Positions 14,179 through 21,020 of a DNA stretch of 24,166 bases are shown here, one piece after another (the stretch's first letter is position 1; each line of letters begins with the position of its first letter). The notes beneath the pieces are model-generated. The model searched no databases and was not told the origin of the DNA. It worked only from the letters and a program-made list of their open reading frames with translations. Where the stretch lies: positions 1 to 24,166 of the IMG/VR virus record IMGVR_UViG_3300046008_000856. One strand, 5' to 3'. The stretch is from a virus. The translations under genes and the position numbers were made by a program.

Positions 14179-14858
14179 TGCTATCAATAAAAAGCGATAT
14201 GTCGGACAAGACCATCTTGTTTGGGTGGTCAAAATCAGATATTACACTAATGCTTTGCAGTGAAGATGGCGAAATGGAGATTAGCCAAAAAGTTCATCAC
14301 GAATCAAAGCTCTCTAATTTTAAAGTCGCCATAAAGCCCTCCGCAGGATTGATTAACAAAGGCGAGGGTGTGTTATCCCAGCTATCAATCCACATTGACT
14401 ACGTTGATTTGCGATGCAATTTTTCGGCTATTAGCGTATTTGAGTTTGATTACCACCACTTTTTGAGAAGGGAAGAAAAGAAGGTGCAAAGACAGGTGTT
14501 TTATTTAGGGATGCAAAAATCCGAGAGATACCTACCGTTTTTTAGTATGCTCACAGACAGTTACGAAACCGACAACTCGATTGCAAAGTTCACCAAGCCG
14601 CCAGCAGGGTCGGTCAGCTTTAGATTCGAGGGTTACATAGTTGGTATCGTGCAGGATATTTTTATCACACCGTCATTAGAACCTAGCCCTATATTCAACC
14701 ATCGCCAATCAAGCTGCGCTTATGATGCCGCGTCAAGCAAAATGGTTTATTACATCAAGGGTGGATATGCGGGGACGTACAACGGGGACAGCTTAGTTAG
14801 CTTTTTTCCTGAAATATCAAATCAAATCGCTTTTTACTACATAGACATGGGCGGCTAA
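14178..14858 (+). CDS. Phage protein of unknown function, 226 aa
   Basis: The start is the ATG at 14178, sharing bases with the upstream stop (TAATG) and preceded by a very strong AAGGAGGTGG; the in-frame ATG at 14160 has no ribosome site. It begins MLSIKSDMSDKTILFGWSKSDITLML, and is beta-rich with aromatic residues throughout (EFDYHHFLRREEKKVQRQVFYLGMQ, RFEGYIVGIVQDIFITPSLEPSPIF). The next gene follows its stop directly with no gap. Sequence style and coupling to the 545-aa protein suggest partner proteins in the tail. No family is recognised. Confidence 0.68.
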   Translation: MLSIKSDMSDKTILFGWSKSDITLMLCSEDGEMEISQKVHHESKLSNFKVAIKPSAGLINKGEGVLSQLSIHIDYVDLRCNFSAISVFEFDYHHFLRREEKKVQRQVFYLGMQKSERYLPFFSMLTDSYETDNSIAKFTKPPAGSVSFRFEGYIVGIVQDIFITPSLEPSPIFNHRQSSCAYDAASSKMVYYIKGGYAGTYNGDSLVSFFPEISNQIAFYYIDMGG

Positions 14859-16034
14859 ATGCAACCGATAGAGATTCAGAAATTTTTAGGCTTGCGAAAT
14901 ACAGTAAGCGAAGAACGTCAGCCGCTAGGCGCATTGACACACGCAGACAACATTCTAATTGATAACAGCGGCACAATTATTCGACGCAAGGGCAATGTGA
15001 AAATTGCGAGCGGTCAAATTAGTAGCAGCTACGGAACGCGCGACAATAGCGGGATTTATATTGTTGATGGCGGGAGCTTGTATTTATTTGACGGCGAAAA
15101 ATTTACATTTCTTTGTGACGGAATGGGTGATGGCGTTGTACTTTGGTGTGAAGAATCAGCGAGCTTGGTTTTTGCACAATCAGAACAGCGTTTTGTTGCA
15201 GTATCAAATGGCACTGAAATTATCGACTTGGACATTCCTGTTGTGGATAACTCGACGATTGAAATAAAGGTTGGCGCGTTGCCGAAAATGAAAATTGGAT
15301 TAGCAGCACAGTATGTCAGCAAAAAAACAGGATTACGGGGCGCATTATCAACCCCGCAAATCGTTGATGTTGATGACAATTCAAGCCTGCTGATAACTGT
15401 TCCACCGATTACTGATTACTACGTCAACTTGTATGGATTTTTTGAAAACAGTGGCGCGTGGTCGTTAATTGGTGAGTTCGACAACATCATTGTTATTTCG
15501 GACTATCCGCAAACCAACGAACCTGCTGACGATGCCTATTTTGATGTAGCAGGTATTCCAAGCGACGTTGTAGCGATGACATTTCACTTGGGTAAAATTG
15601 CTGTTGCAACGATTACAGAAAACAAAACGTCACTGATAACATTTAGCTCACCTAGCCTTTATCACTTATTCGATACAATAAACGTAATTGAAATTCCTGA
15701 TTTAATCACGTCAATTGCATCGACAAAAGGGCATTTGTTAATCACTTGTATGCGTTCAATTTTTGCTTTTGACGGCGATAATTTACAGCGTATCGCTAAC
15801 TATGGAACACCCGTTGGGCGACCGATTTGTTTATTGCCTGATGATTCGGCGTTAATTTGGACAAATCGCGGCGTGTGCAAATATCCTGAGTTTCAAAATA
15901 TCACTGAAAACGTTTTTTCAGTCCCCGCAGGTTTTGGCTGCAATACGTCAATGATGGAAGTAGAAGGTAACAAGTTTTTAACCATTGCGACTGATGACTT
16001 GGGGTCGGCTTACAATGCGTCATTTAACGTTTAG
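14859..16034 (+). CDS. Beta-propeller-like tail/neck protein, 391 aa (P22 gp10-like in style)
   Basis: Begins MQPIEIQKFLGLRNTVSEERQPLGALTHADNILIDNSGTIIRRKGNVKI. The pattern 'GL-N-...L-x-A-x-N-...-G-x-I-x-R-R-x-G' is characteristic of a large set of podophage neck/tail proteins, of which P22 gp10 (packaged-DNA stabilisation) is a relative in architecture. The body consists of repeating blade-like units (GIYIVDGGSLYLFDGEKFTFLCDG; SLVFAQSEQRFVAVSNGTEIIDLD; GHLLITCMRSIFAFDGDNLQRIANYGTPVG; PDDSALIWTNRGVCKYPEF), consistent with a beta-propeller. It is the last gene of the rightward structural block, and its 3' end overlaps the convergent Mor-like gene by 15 bases. I am confident about fold style and less about exact function. 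Confidence 0.68.
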   Translation: MQPIEIQKFLGLRNTVSEERQPLGALTHADNILIDNSGTIIRRKGNVKIASGQISSSYGTRDNSGIYIVDGGSLYLFDGEKFTFLCDGMGDGVVLWCEESASLVFAQSEQRFVAVSNGTEIIDLDIPVVDNSTIEIKVGALPKMKIGLAAQYVSKKTGLRGALSTPQIVDVDDNSSLLITVPPITDYYVNLYGFFENSGAWSLIGEFDNIIVISDYPQTNEPADDAYFDVAGIPSDVVAMTFHLGKIAVATITENKTSLITFSSPSLYHLFDTINVIEIPDLITSIASTKGHLLITCMRSIFAFDGDNLQRIANYGTPVGRPICLLPDDSALIWTNRGVCKYPEFQNITENVFSVPAGFGCNTSMMEVEGNKFLTIATDDLGSAYNASFNV

Positions 16035-16403
16035 GTGAGCAACCCAATCATAATTATCATCTTGCTTGCTACTGACATTGGTAGCTTTGCTGTGAGCATC
16101 GACAGGAAGCGCACCTTCATTGTCGCTCAAAAGGCTATAAATAAACGGCTGCGAAACGCCGTATTTTTGTGCTAAAAATCTAACATTCCCGCCGTTGTAT
16201 TCGCTCAAAATAGCGTTGTTTCGCGCTGGCTTATCGCTAAATTCGGATAATTTAAAATAGATAGTTAGCCCCCTCCAACGCTTCAATAAATTTACCGTCA
16301 ACAAACTAATTATACGCCCTGATATTTCTTCATTTAATCCAACGGCTTTTAACGTGCGTTCAATTTCTTGTTCAAGCTCTAAGATGTATTCTGATTTCGA
16401 CAT
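16020..16403 (-). CDS. Mor-family transcription activator, 127 aa (probable late-gene activator)
   Basis: Matches the Mu Mor/C pattern: WRGLTIYF (43-50) standing for the usual 'GG-x-x-IYI', conserved R61, YNGGNVRFLAQKYGVSQPFIYSLL (69-92) as the C-terminal helix-turn-helix (N-G-x-N-x-x-x-LA-x-x-YG-x-S-x-x-x-IY). In Mu, Mor binds a dyad upstream of the middle promoter as a dimer and recruits sigma70 RNA polymerase. Here it is the last gene of the early operon, as expected for a switch to late transcription. Its likely targets are the two 29-bp dyads at 4519-4547 and 9563-9591 (inference). The start at ATG 16403 has no good ribosome site and probably relies on coupling to the gene that ends at 16407. 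The 3' end overlaps the convergent propeller-like gene by 15 bases. Confidence 0.85.
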   Translation of the reverse strand: MSKSEYILELEQEIERTLKAVGLNEEISGRIISLLTVNLLKRWRGLTIYFKLSEFSDKPARNNAILSEYNGGNVRFLAQKYGVSQPFIYSLLSDNEGALPVDAHSKATNVSSKQDDNYDWVAHLNVK

Positions 16404-16406
16404 TTT

Positions 16407-16700
16407 TTATTTCACACTTAATAGGATTTCGTTATTGTTGAATGCGTTGCGGATAAAATTCACAAATAGCTGTAATTGGTCATGCTTGTTTATGTCATGG
16501 TGAACCTCGCTGTGGTGTGTGTGACAAAGTGGAATTGTTAAGCCGTCGCATTCTTTTGACCCCATGATTCCATTTCCAACCCCAATCAAATGATGAGCGT
16601 GATTTGGAGCTGGCATCATGCAAACGCAGCACGGTTTTGAGCGTACAAAATTAAGATATTTTTCACTGCGAAATGATTTAGGTTTTTTAATTTCAAACAT
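16407..16700 (-). CDS. Small HNH-type / DUF968 (Ref-like) nuclease-like protein, 97 aa
   Basis: The start is the ATG at 16700, with AGGA six bases upstream and an eight-base overlap with ninB; longer versions would begin well inside ninB. Key residues are C24, C25 and C27 (KPCCVCM), A35-H36-H37 (HAHHLIG), IPLC59-H60-T-H62-H63, and H67-H68. The pattern 'KPCxVC...AHHxxGxGxGxMGxK...PLCxxHHxxxH' is that of the DUF968/Ref family; phage P1 Ref is a RecA-dependent HNH endonuclease. It is adjacent to ninB and rusA, so it likely belongs to a recombination and DNA-processing cluster. At 97 aa it is shorter than P1 Ref, and activity is not shown. Confidence 0.78.
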   Translation of the reverse strand: MFEIKKPKSFRSEKYLNFVRSKPCCVCMMPAPNHAHHLIGVGNGIMGSKECDGLTIPLCHTHHSEVHHDINKHDQLQLFVNFIRNAFNNNEILLSVK

Positions 16701-17127
16701 CAAAATCCTTTTGATTTGGAAATGGGATTGCGATAAACATATTTTCTGCTGCGTATTGGCAAATCCATTCGCAGTATTCAAAAAAGCTAGGTACTTCTGG
16801 TCTTAATGGGTCGCGGTGAAAAGATGGCAATTTAGTTGTGCTTATTTTTTTCTTTAGCGTTAAGCCATGTAAATCTTTTGTTTCGATAACTAAAAACGTA
16901 TCACCAAATGCTTCATGTAATTCTTCGTCCCCCGCTTGGTCAAGCCCCTGCTCATCGACAATCGTTTTTAATACAACTCCCCAATAATAATTATTTTGTG
17001 CAAGCGTTCTTAGCTTTGAAAACTTGTCGATATTAACCATCATGATAGGCTTTTTGGAAACATCGACATTCAAAATATGTTCAACACAGGCAGCTCTAAC
17101 TTTTGAATCGTTTAGGACGAATTTCAT
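16693..17127 (-). CDS. ninB: NinB/Orf-like recombination mediator, 144 aa
   Basis: Lambda Orf (NinB) helps load the recombinase onto single-stranded DNA in place of RecFOR. The NinB signature is visible as 'R-T-L-A-Q-N-N-Y-Y-W' at 40-49, followed by a helix (GVVLKTIVDEQGLDQAGDEELHEAFGDTF) with the conserved H71, and the C-terminal 'FFEYCEWICQYAAENMFIAIPFPNQ'. The length fits the family (about 140-150 aa). It overlaps rusA's stop as ATGA and has GAGGGAAC upstream. Together with RusA and the HNH protein it forms a lambda-nin-type recombination cluster. The recombinase itself (beta- or RecT-like) is not in the window. Confidence 0.86.
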   Translation of the reverse strand: MKFVLNDSKVRAACVEHILNVDVSKKPIMMVNIDKFSKLRTLAQNNYYWGVVLKTIVDEQGLDQAGDEELHEAFGDTFLVIETKDLHGLTLKKKISTTKLPSFHRDPLRPEVPSFFEYCEWICQYAAENMFIAIPFPNQKDFDV

Positions 17128-17492
17128 AGTTCCCTCACTAAAACGTGCATCAATCCACCTTTAATAATTCCACAACGAACAACGGTTAAAATATCAATCT
17201 GAGAATCATCGACCCACAAACCAGCGTGGGTTATGGCATCGAGTGTTGACTTAATTCGATTATCAATATCGACACGTCGTTTATCACGCATAAGCAACTC
17301 AATTTTGACTTGTAAGCGACTTTCGAGCTTGAGATTGTGCAACTGCTTTTCTTTTACGATTTGAACGATTTTTTTGCGAAATTCAACGCCTTCTTTGGAC
17401 ATATAAACCATTGCCAGACGACCAACAACGCGATGTTTCCAAACATGATTCACTGACGGGGCGAGAGGTAGATTTTCTAAAAAAATATCCAT
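17124..17492 (-). CDS. rusA: RusA-family Holliday-junction resolvase, 122 aa
   Basis: RusA cuts four-way DNA junctions symmetrically as a homodimer. The diagnostic acidic motif is present: RRVDIDNRIKSTLDAITHAG (73-91) followed by LWVDDSQI (92-99). D75, D77 and D95/D96 correspond to the metal-binding aspartates of the family. The N-terminal 'PLAPSVNHVWKH' also matches the usual 'P-x-x-x-N-x-x-W' start. At 122 aa it is about normal size. ATG 17492 lies directly after the stop of a 31-aa membrane peptide, so translation is coupled. The next gene is ninB. Confidence 0.92.
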   Translation of the reverse strand: MDIFLENLPLAPSVNHVWKHRVVGRLAMVYMSKEGVEFRKKIVQIVKEKQLHNLKLESRLQVKIELLMRDKRRVDIDNRIKSTLDAITHAGLWVDDSQIDILTVVRCGIIKGGLMHVLVREL

Positions 17493-17588
17493 TTAAAGCT
17501 CTTTTGCTGTCCAATAACCAGCAATAAAACCAACTATTAAAATCAGCATTCCAAACAAAGCACCGCCGATAAAATCATGAATACTCAT
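17493..17588 (-). CDS. 31-aa single-pass membrane peptide
   Basis: The sequence starts MSIHDFIGGALFGMLILIVG and continues through a hydrophobic helix to a short charged tail (TAKEL). The start at 17588 overlaps the 53-aa gene's 3' end by 14 bases, and its stop directly abuts the rusA start. A moderate GAGAG site lies upstream. Tiny single-pass proteins are common in phage early operons. The function is unknown, but gene-to-gene packing and the clean membrane segment argue for real translation. Confidence 0.6.
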   Translation of the reverse strand: MSIHDFIGGALFGMLILIVGFIAGYWTAKEL

Positions 17589-17736
17589 ATTTTTTACTCT
17601 CATAAATTGCCAGTGCTTCATTCCAAGCCTCTTTTTCAGATAATCCGCCGTCGAAGCGCATGATTGCTACGCGCTCCAAAAACTCGTAGTCATTGTCGTG
17701 TTCTTCGGGAATCGGTGTGTAGTGTTCTTCGTTCAT
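17575..17736 (-). CDS. Small acidic early protein, 53 aa
   Basis: ATG 17736 is preceded by a perfect TAGGAGGTGG. The peptide begins MNEEHYTPIPEEHDNDYEFL and continues ERVAIMRFDGGLSEKEAWNEALAIYESKKYEYS. The segment 'ERVAIM-x-DGGLS-x-x-EA-x-x-EA' resembles a short helical motif found in many phage and plasmid proteins, often near replication genes. No function is known to me. It is directly downstream of a 19-codon peptide reading frame and overlaps the membrane peptide gene. Confidence 0.66.
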   Translation of the reverse strand: MNEEHYTPIPEEHDNDYEFLERVAIMRFDGGLSEKEAWNEALAIYESKKYEYS

Positions 17737-17796
17737 TCACCACCTCCTACGCCTAAAAGTTTCAAAATTCCATCTGCTAATTTCTTCTGGCATCAT
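17737..17796 (-). CDS. Possible 19-aa peptide (MMPEEISRWNFETFRRRRW)
   Basis: A reading frame starts at ATG-ATG (17796/17793) with AAGGAGTTGG upstream, runs 19 codons and stops directly before the next ATG (TGG TGA ATG). The last codons (RRRRW) are simply the following gene's AGGAGG ribosome site read in this frame, which may be its reason for existing: ribosomes would be delivered onto that site. It overlaps the 49-aa gene's end by 20 bases. It may be a coupling leader rather than a functional peptide. Confidence 0.35.
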   Translation of the reverse strand: MMPEEISRWNFETFRRRRW

Positions 17797-17926
17797 CCAA
17801 CTCCTTAGCGTCAGCTAATTCTTTTTGCAATGCTCGTTTTTTGAAATACTCTGCCTGAACTTTTCTTTTTCTATCTTCTTCTTCACTCAAATCAGATAAA
17901 TATCCGCATTTTCCATAGTCATTCAT
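17777..17926 (-). CDS. Small charged helical protein, 49 aa
   Basis: The start at 17926 overlaps the previous stop as ATGA and has AGGAGGT upstream. It begins MNDYGKCGYLSDLSEEEDRK and continues with a highly charged helix (RKVQAEYFKKRALQKELADAKELDDARRN). No domain is recognised. Strong ribosome site and stop/start overlap support translation as part of the early operon. Confidence 0.62.
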   Translation of the reverse strand: MNDYGKCGYLSDLSEEEDRKRKVQAEYFKKRALQKELADAKELDDARRN

Positions 17927-18501
17927 TCCGAACCTCCTGCGAGTTCAAATTTTGCGAGGAAATGGTCGAGTTTGTTAAATTCTTCCTCATTGTGTCGCAT
18001 AACAATCCCAACAGACTGTTCTGATACAAAGATTATTTTTACATCCTCGTCAAACTCTTTGTATTTCCAAACCTGCCCAACCTCAACTTTCGGTGCGGGG
18101 CGTTGTTCTTCAAAAATCAAGTCGCCTCTAACGGTCTGATGTTCTTTATTGCACCAGTCTAAAATTAAGCGACAATGAGTTGCCGATTTTGGAGCATCAT
18201 TCCAATTAGGCGTAAGTTGCTGTGTTTTATACCATTCCTTGTAATCCTCAATGTCGTTTAGCTGTTGATTACTAAAGGGAAGCACAATGTTTTGAGTTTT
18301 GAGCCAGTCTTGAATCTTTTTGTGCCACCAACCACCTTCCAACTCTAATTCAATCTGTAACCGTTCAACCTGCTCATCACTAAGCCCTACAACTACAAGC
18401 TCTTGTGGGTTTTGCTCAAAAAATTCGGTAATTAACTTTTCAGTTCCACCAAAATTTGTGTGTAAATATCGAGCTAAATCACGCACTTTTTCTTTGTTCA
18501 T
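17923..18501 (-). CDS. Early phage protein of unknown function, 192 aa
   Basis: The chosen start is the ATG at 18501, which overlaps the loader-like gene's stop (TGATG); a TTG one codon earlier is a less likely start. The N-terminal half is helical and acidic (NKEKVRDLARYLHTNFGGTEKLITEFFEQNPQELVVVGLSDEQVERLQIELELEGGWW). The middle has NWNDAPKSATHCRLILDWCNKEHQ. The C-terminal part, VEVGQVWKYKEFDEDVKIIFVSEQSVGIVMRHNEEEF, reads like a small SH3-type beta barrel seen in many phage proteins of unknown role. No catalytic residues are evident. It may be a fusion of a phage-specific N-terminal part with a modular C-terminal domain. Confidence 0.66.
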   Translation of the reverse strand: MNKEKVRDLARYLHTNFGGTEKLITEFFEQNPQELVVVGLSDEQVERLQIELELEGGWWHKKIQDWLKTQNIVLPFSNQQLNDIEDYKEWYKTQQLTPNWNDAPKSATHCRLILDWCNKEHQTVRGDLIFEEQRPAPKVEVGQVWKYKEFDEDVKIIFVSEQSVGIVMRHNEEEFNKLDHFLAKFELAGGSE

Positions 18502-19331
18502 CAATGCAAAACCTCATTCCCGTGTCGTTCAAAATGCGCTTGTTTAAGCAGTGCTTGTTCCTCTTGTGACAATTCCATCAACGCATCTTGAATCATCGCG
18601 TCACGGCGATTTCTTTCAGCTTCACGCGCTTGTTGTCGAGCAATTTCAATTTGCTTGTCTGCTTCATCAAAGTTTTGAAGGATTTCACTAATGCACTGCT
18701 TAGCAATACTTGATAAGCCGTTTGTATTCTTAGGTGCTTTTCCTGCAATTAAGCCTGTAACTGGATTATTGATTGAAGCGGGCGCAGGTAGCGATGCCAA
18801 AACATCTTTAGCATAACTTTGTGTTAATTCGCCACGCGCAACCGCTTCTTTAACAACTCGTTGCAAAATCAGTTGGTCAGTGCCTTTAGAGAGTGTTTTT
18901 ACTACGGGAGTACCTCTAAGATTGCTTTCTGAAATCAATCGTGTGTAGGCAGCAATAAATGCCTTTTCTGCGGCAAAAAATTGTTTTTTAACATACAAAT
19001 CCTCGGCAACATCCCATGCCGCTAACATTTCAGGCGTTACCATTGCGCTATCAGAACCTGTTTTTGGAAAACGCCCCCATGCCTCGGCAGGTTCTAGGTG
19101 CTTGTTTCCTGTGCCTTCGTTAATTATTTCGATAATGTCTGGGACTGTTGGGGCGAATCGTTGACGTTTCCCGTGCGCGGTTATTGCCGATAAAACAAGC
19201 TGAATTTTGTACTCGATTAGCATATCGAACGCGCGGCTTACGATTCTGTCGCTCGGAGTTTTATTACCTGCCGACATTTCACAAACATCAACCCATGCAG
19301 CATAAAAATCATCAAAGTCATTCGGTGTCAT
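18501..19331 (-). CDS. Probable phage replication protein, helicase-loader-like, 276 aa
   Basis: ATG 19331 has GGAGG eight bases upstream and follows the O-like gene by two bases. The N-terminal domain (MTPNDFDDFYAAWVDVCEMSAGNKTPSDRIVSRAFDMLIEYKIQLVLSAITAHGKRQRFAPTVPDIIEII, 1-70) has the helical layout of phage helicase-loader N-domains: 'P-S-D...F..L..Y....V..AI..H...FAPT..DI.E', a pattern shared with G39P- and P-type loaders. A helical middle (PAEAWGRFP..., about 80-160) and a charged C-terminal coiled coil (about 220-270) follow. Being paired with a lambda O-like initiator strongly suggests the O/P-type arrangement. There is no Walker ATPase motif. Assignment is by context plus partial pattern. 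Confidence 0.65.
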   Translation of the reverse strand: MTPNDFDDFYAAWVDVCEMSAGNKTPSDRIVSRAFDMLIEYKIQLVLSAITAHGKRQRFAPTVPDIIEIINEGTGNKHLEPAEAWGRFPKTGSDSAMVTPEMLAAWDVAEDLYVKKQFFAAEKAFIAAYTRLISESNLRGTPVVKTLSKGTDQLILQRVVKEAVARGELTQSYAKDVLASLPAPASINNPVTGLIAGKAPKNTNGLSSIAKQCISEILQNFDEADKQIEIARQQAREAERNRRDAMIQDALMELSQEEQALLKQAHFERHGNEVLH

Positions 19332-19333
19332 TT

Positions 19334-20155
19334 TTAGCCTCCGAGTAATGTTTTATTTGTGTTCACGACAAATGAATCAATTGCAGCTCCAGTATCCATG
19401 CTCGAATTTCTGGGTGGAACGTAAGTGGCTTTCTTTCTTTCGCTTGTCGCATTTGTAGTTGCATTGCTTCGTGTTGTCTTTTTAGCCATGTCGCGTAATT
19501 CAAATTTTTGATTGTTCTTTGCCCACGTTCTCGCTTTTGAATACCAGTCAACGATTTGCGTATTGCCTAATTTCCAGCCTGTAGCGGTGTAGTAATCTAC
19601 GAAAGCTTCGGCTTCATCCATTGACAACATCAAACACATTGCTGCCCAGTAATTGAAAACGTCTTGCGCCAAAGGTGGCACGAAATCCGCTACGCACGCG
19701 CCCGCGTTATTCACGGCTTTTTGTTGTTTATTATTTTTGTTTATTATTTCTGTTTTGTAAGCATTTGGTGCAGACGGTTCTATTTCTGGTGCAGACGGTT
19801 CAGCATCTTGTGCAACAGGCACAGAAATAGGCGATTCGTCTTTTAAAACTTCCTCCTCATTGGGCAAATCTCGAAACTTGATTTCTTTTTCAAATTTCAA
19901 AATGTAGGAGTTGCTTGTTTGCCCACCATCTTTTCTAAATTGATTTTCAACCTCAATTAAACCAGCCGCTTTTAACAAAGTAATTTGATTTGTGGCGGCA
20001 CGAATTGACATCCCACATTCTTTTGCCAATGTTTTAACAGAAGGGAAGCACGCGCCAGTTTCGGGACTAGAACGGTTTGCCATCATCAATAAAACGATTT
20101 TTTGCATTGCTGGCAATTCTTGTTTAACTGCCCATGTCATAGCTTGAAAGCTCAT
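19334..20155 (-). CDS. Lambda O-like replication initiator with N-terminal helix-turn-helix, 273 aa
   Basis: Residues 1-95 form a winged helix of the HTH_36/replication-protein type: MSFQAMTWAVKQELPAMQKIVLLMMANRSSPETGACFPSVKTLAKECGMSIRAATNQITLLKAAGLIEVENQ. The combination 'FPSVKTLA-x-x-CGMS-x-R-x-x-x-x-x-I-x-x-L-x-x-AGLI' is standard in phage O and Rep-organiser proteins. A Pro/Glu-rich linker (about 100-150) and a C-terminal domain with YWAAMCLMLSMDEAEAFVDYYTATGWKLGNTQIVDWYSKARTWAKN (about 165-215) follow; this C-terminal pattern ('F..YY...GW..G...I.DW...A..W') is common in these proteins. Lambda O carries its origin iterons within its own gene; I saw no obvious iterons here. Confidence 0.82.
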   Translation of the reverse strand: MSFQAMTWAVKQELPAMQKIVLLMMANRSSPETGACFPSVKTLAKECGMSIRAATNQITLLKAAGLIEVENQFRKDGGQTSNSYILKFEKEIKFRDLPNEEEVLKDESPISVPVAQDAEPSAPEIEPSAPNAYKTEIINKNNKQQKAVNNAGACVADFVPPLAQDVFNYWAAMCLMLSMDEAEAFVDYYTATGWKLGNTQIVDWYSKARTWAKNNQKFELRDMAKKTTRSNATTNATSERKKATYVPPRNSSMDTGAAIDSFVVNTNKTLLGG

Positions 20156-20189
20156 CTTTAAATTCCTGTTCGTTGCGGTTATAATTTCC

Positions 20190-20246
20190 GCGTATTAAAA
20201 AAACTGCTCTTAGCCCGAAGGTGTCCAATCACCAACGGGCTTTTTT
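20190..20246. terminator. Hairpin terminator between the DUF3102-like and O-like genes
   Basis: AGCCCG (20212-20217) pairs with CGGGCT (20236-20241), with an inner GGTG/CACC stem and short internal bulge. On the plus strand TTTTTT follows directly. On the minus strand, the direction of the flanking genes, a T-run follows after about eight bases (20200-20193). Placed in a 92-base gap of the leftward operon, it may attenuate or be antiterminated in transcription of the replication genes. Confidence 0.6.
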
Positions 20247-20247
20247 A

Positions 20248-20787
20248 TTACTTACGATTTTTAGCATTGGCGATGACTTTGTTAATGTCATCTAATGCGT
20301 CGCTTACATCATCACGAATGTTCAACCATTGTTTGTAGTCGATTTCTTCATTTTCTTTTCCTGCCATAACAAATTTACGCAAGCTGACAACTTTGTTACT
20401 AATACGTTTTGCCGTTGGAATTTTGGCGAGTAATCGTTTAATTTCCATTTCAGTAACCGTTTCGCCTAATTGCTCACGTTCTTTGACAATTAGCTTTACT
20501 TCTTCTGAGGCATTCAAAATTCTGATAGCTGCACTCAAACTAGAGCTTGCAGGATATTCACCTGTGGTAAGAAAGTAGCGTGCAAGTGCCATGTAGTTTT
20601 TTCTGACCGTGCTAGATAATTCGCAATTTTCAGTTGACCACCTTCCCCATTCGCCTTCGGGAATTTGTTTTTTTGCGTCAATCAAACGCATACCAACTTT
20701 AACTGCGCTTTCTAATGCAACGCGGTGTGTTCTCTCATGTTCTGCGACCAAAGACTTAATTTCATTGTTTAAACTTTCAAAATCCAT
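20248..20787 (-). CDS. DUF3102-like early phage protein, 179 aa
   Basis: The N-terminal 100 residues show the pattern I associate with DUF3102: SLVAEHERTHRVALESAVKVGMRLIDAKKQIPEGEWGRWSTENCELSSTVRKNYMALARYF ('A-x-x-x-G-x-x-L-x-x-A-K...G-x-W-x-x-W...S-x-x-T-x-x-x-Y-M-x-x-A'). This domain is widespread in phages and plasmids and its biochemical role is not established. The C-terminal part is helical and charged (EREQLGETVTEMEIKRLLAKIPTAKRISNKVV). ATG 20787 follows the 58-aa gene with AAAGGGTG as ribosome site. It lies early in the leftward operon, between the Cro-like and replication genes. Function is unknown. Confidence 0.75.
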   Translation of the reverse strand: MDFESLNNEIKSLVAEHERTHRVALESAVKVGMRLIDAKKQIPEGEWGRWSTENCELSSTVRKNYMALARYFLTTGEYPASSSLSAAIRILNASEEVKLIVKEREQLGETVTEMEIKRLLAKIPTAKRISNKVVSLRKFVMAGKENEEIDYKQWLNIRDDVSDALDDINKVIANAKNRK

Positions 20788-20790
20788 ATA

Positions 20791-20967
20791 TCACCCTTTT
20801 AATTGCTCATTTGCGCCGTCACCGAAAGCCGCGCATGACAAAACAATGTCATATTCATTTTGTAAGCGTTCTGTACCGATGCTTTCAAAAAGTTCGCCTA
20901 AATCAGCTAATGGAATCCCACCAACTGGCAGCGACACTTTGAAAACTATTTTTTTCTTATCACCCAT
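20791..20967 (-). CDS. Small early protein of unknown function, 58 aa
   Basis: ATG 20967 is preceded by a strong GAGGGGGAG. It begins MGDKKKIVFKVSLPVGGIPL and continues ADLGELFESIGTERLQNEYDIVLSCAAFGDGANEQLKG. A basic N-terminus is followed by a beta strand and a helix; it is not recognised. It sits between the Cro-like and DUF3102-like genes with good ribosome sites before and after. Its mRNA around the codons for FESI has a 14-base stretch complementary to part of the crRNA-like RNA's spacer (20878-20891), probably by chance. Confidence 0.66.
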   Translation of the reverse strand: MGDKKKIVFKVSLPVGGIPLADLGELFESIGTERLQNEYDIVLSCAAFGDGANEQLKG

Positions 20968-21020
20968 CACTCCCCCTCAATTCGGTCTTAGTTGTTGCGG
21001 CGTTATTTCGCCGTTTTCTG

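Noticed and set aside
16400-16810. Longer start for the HNH/Ref-like gene (124 codons)
   Set aside because: The extension would lie within ninB with no ribosome site. ATG 16700 has AGGA at the right distance and an ordinary overlap.
19334-20155. Replication origin iterons inside the O-like gene
   Set aside because: Looked for by analogy with lambda; no tandem repeats of 15-20 bases were seen by eye. A self-alignment would be needed to exclude a degenerate set.
20976-20996. Half operator CTTAGTTGT near the start of the 58-aa gene
   Set aside because: It matches one half of the repressor operator, but the other half is absent and no promoter is visible there.
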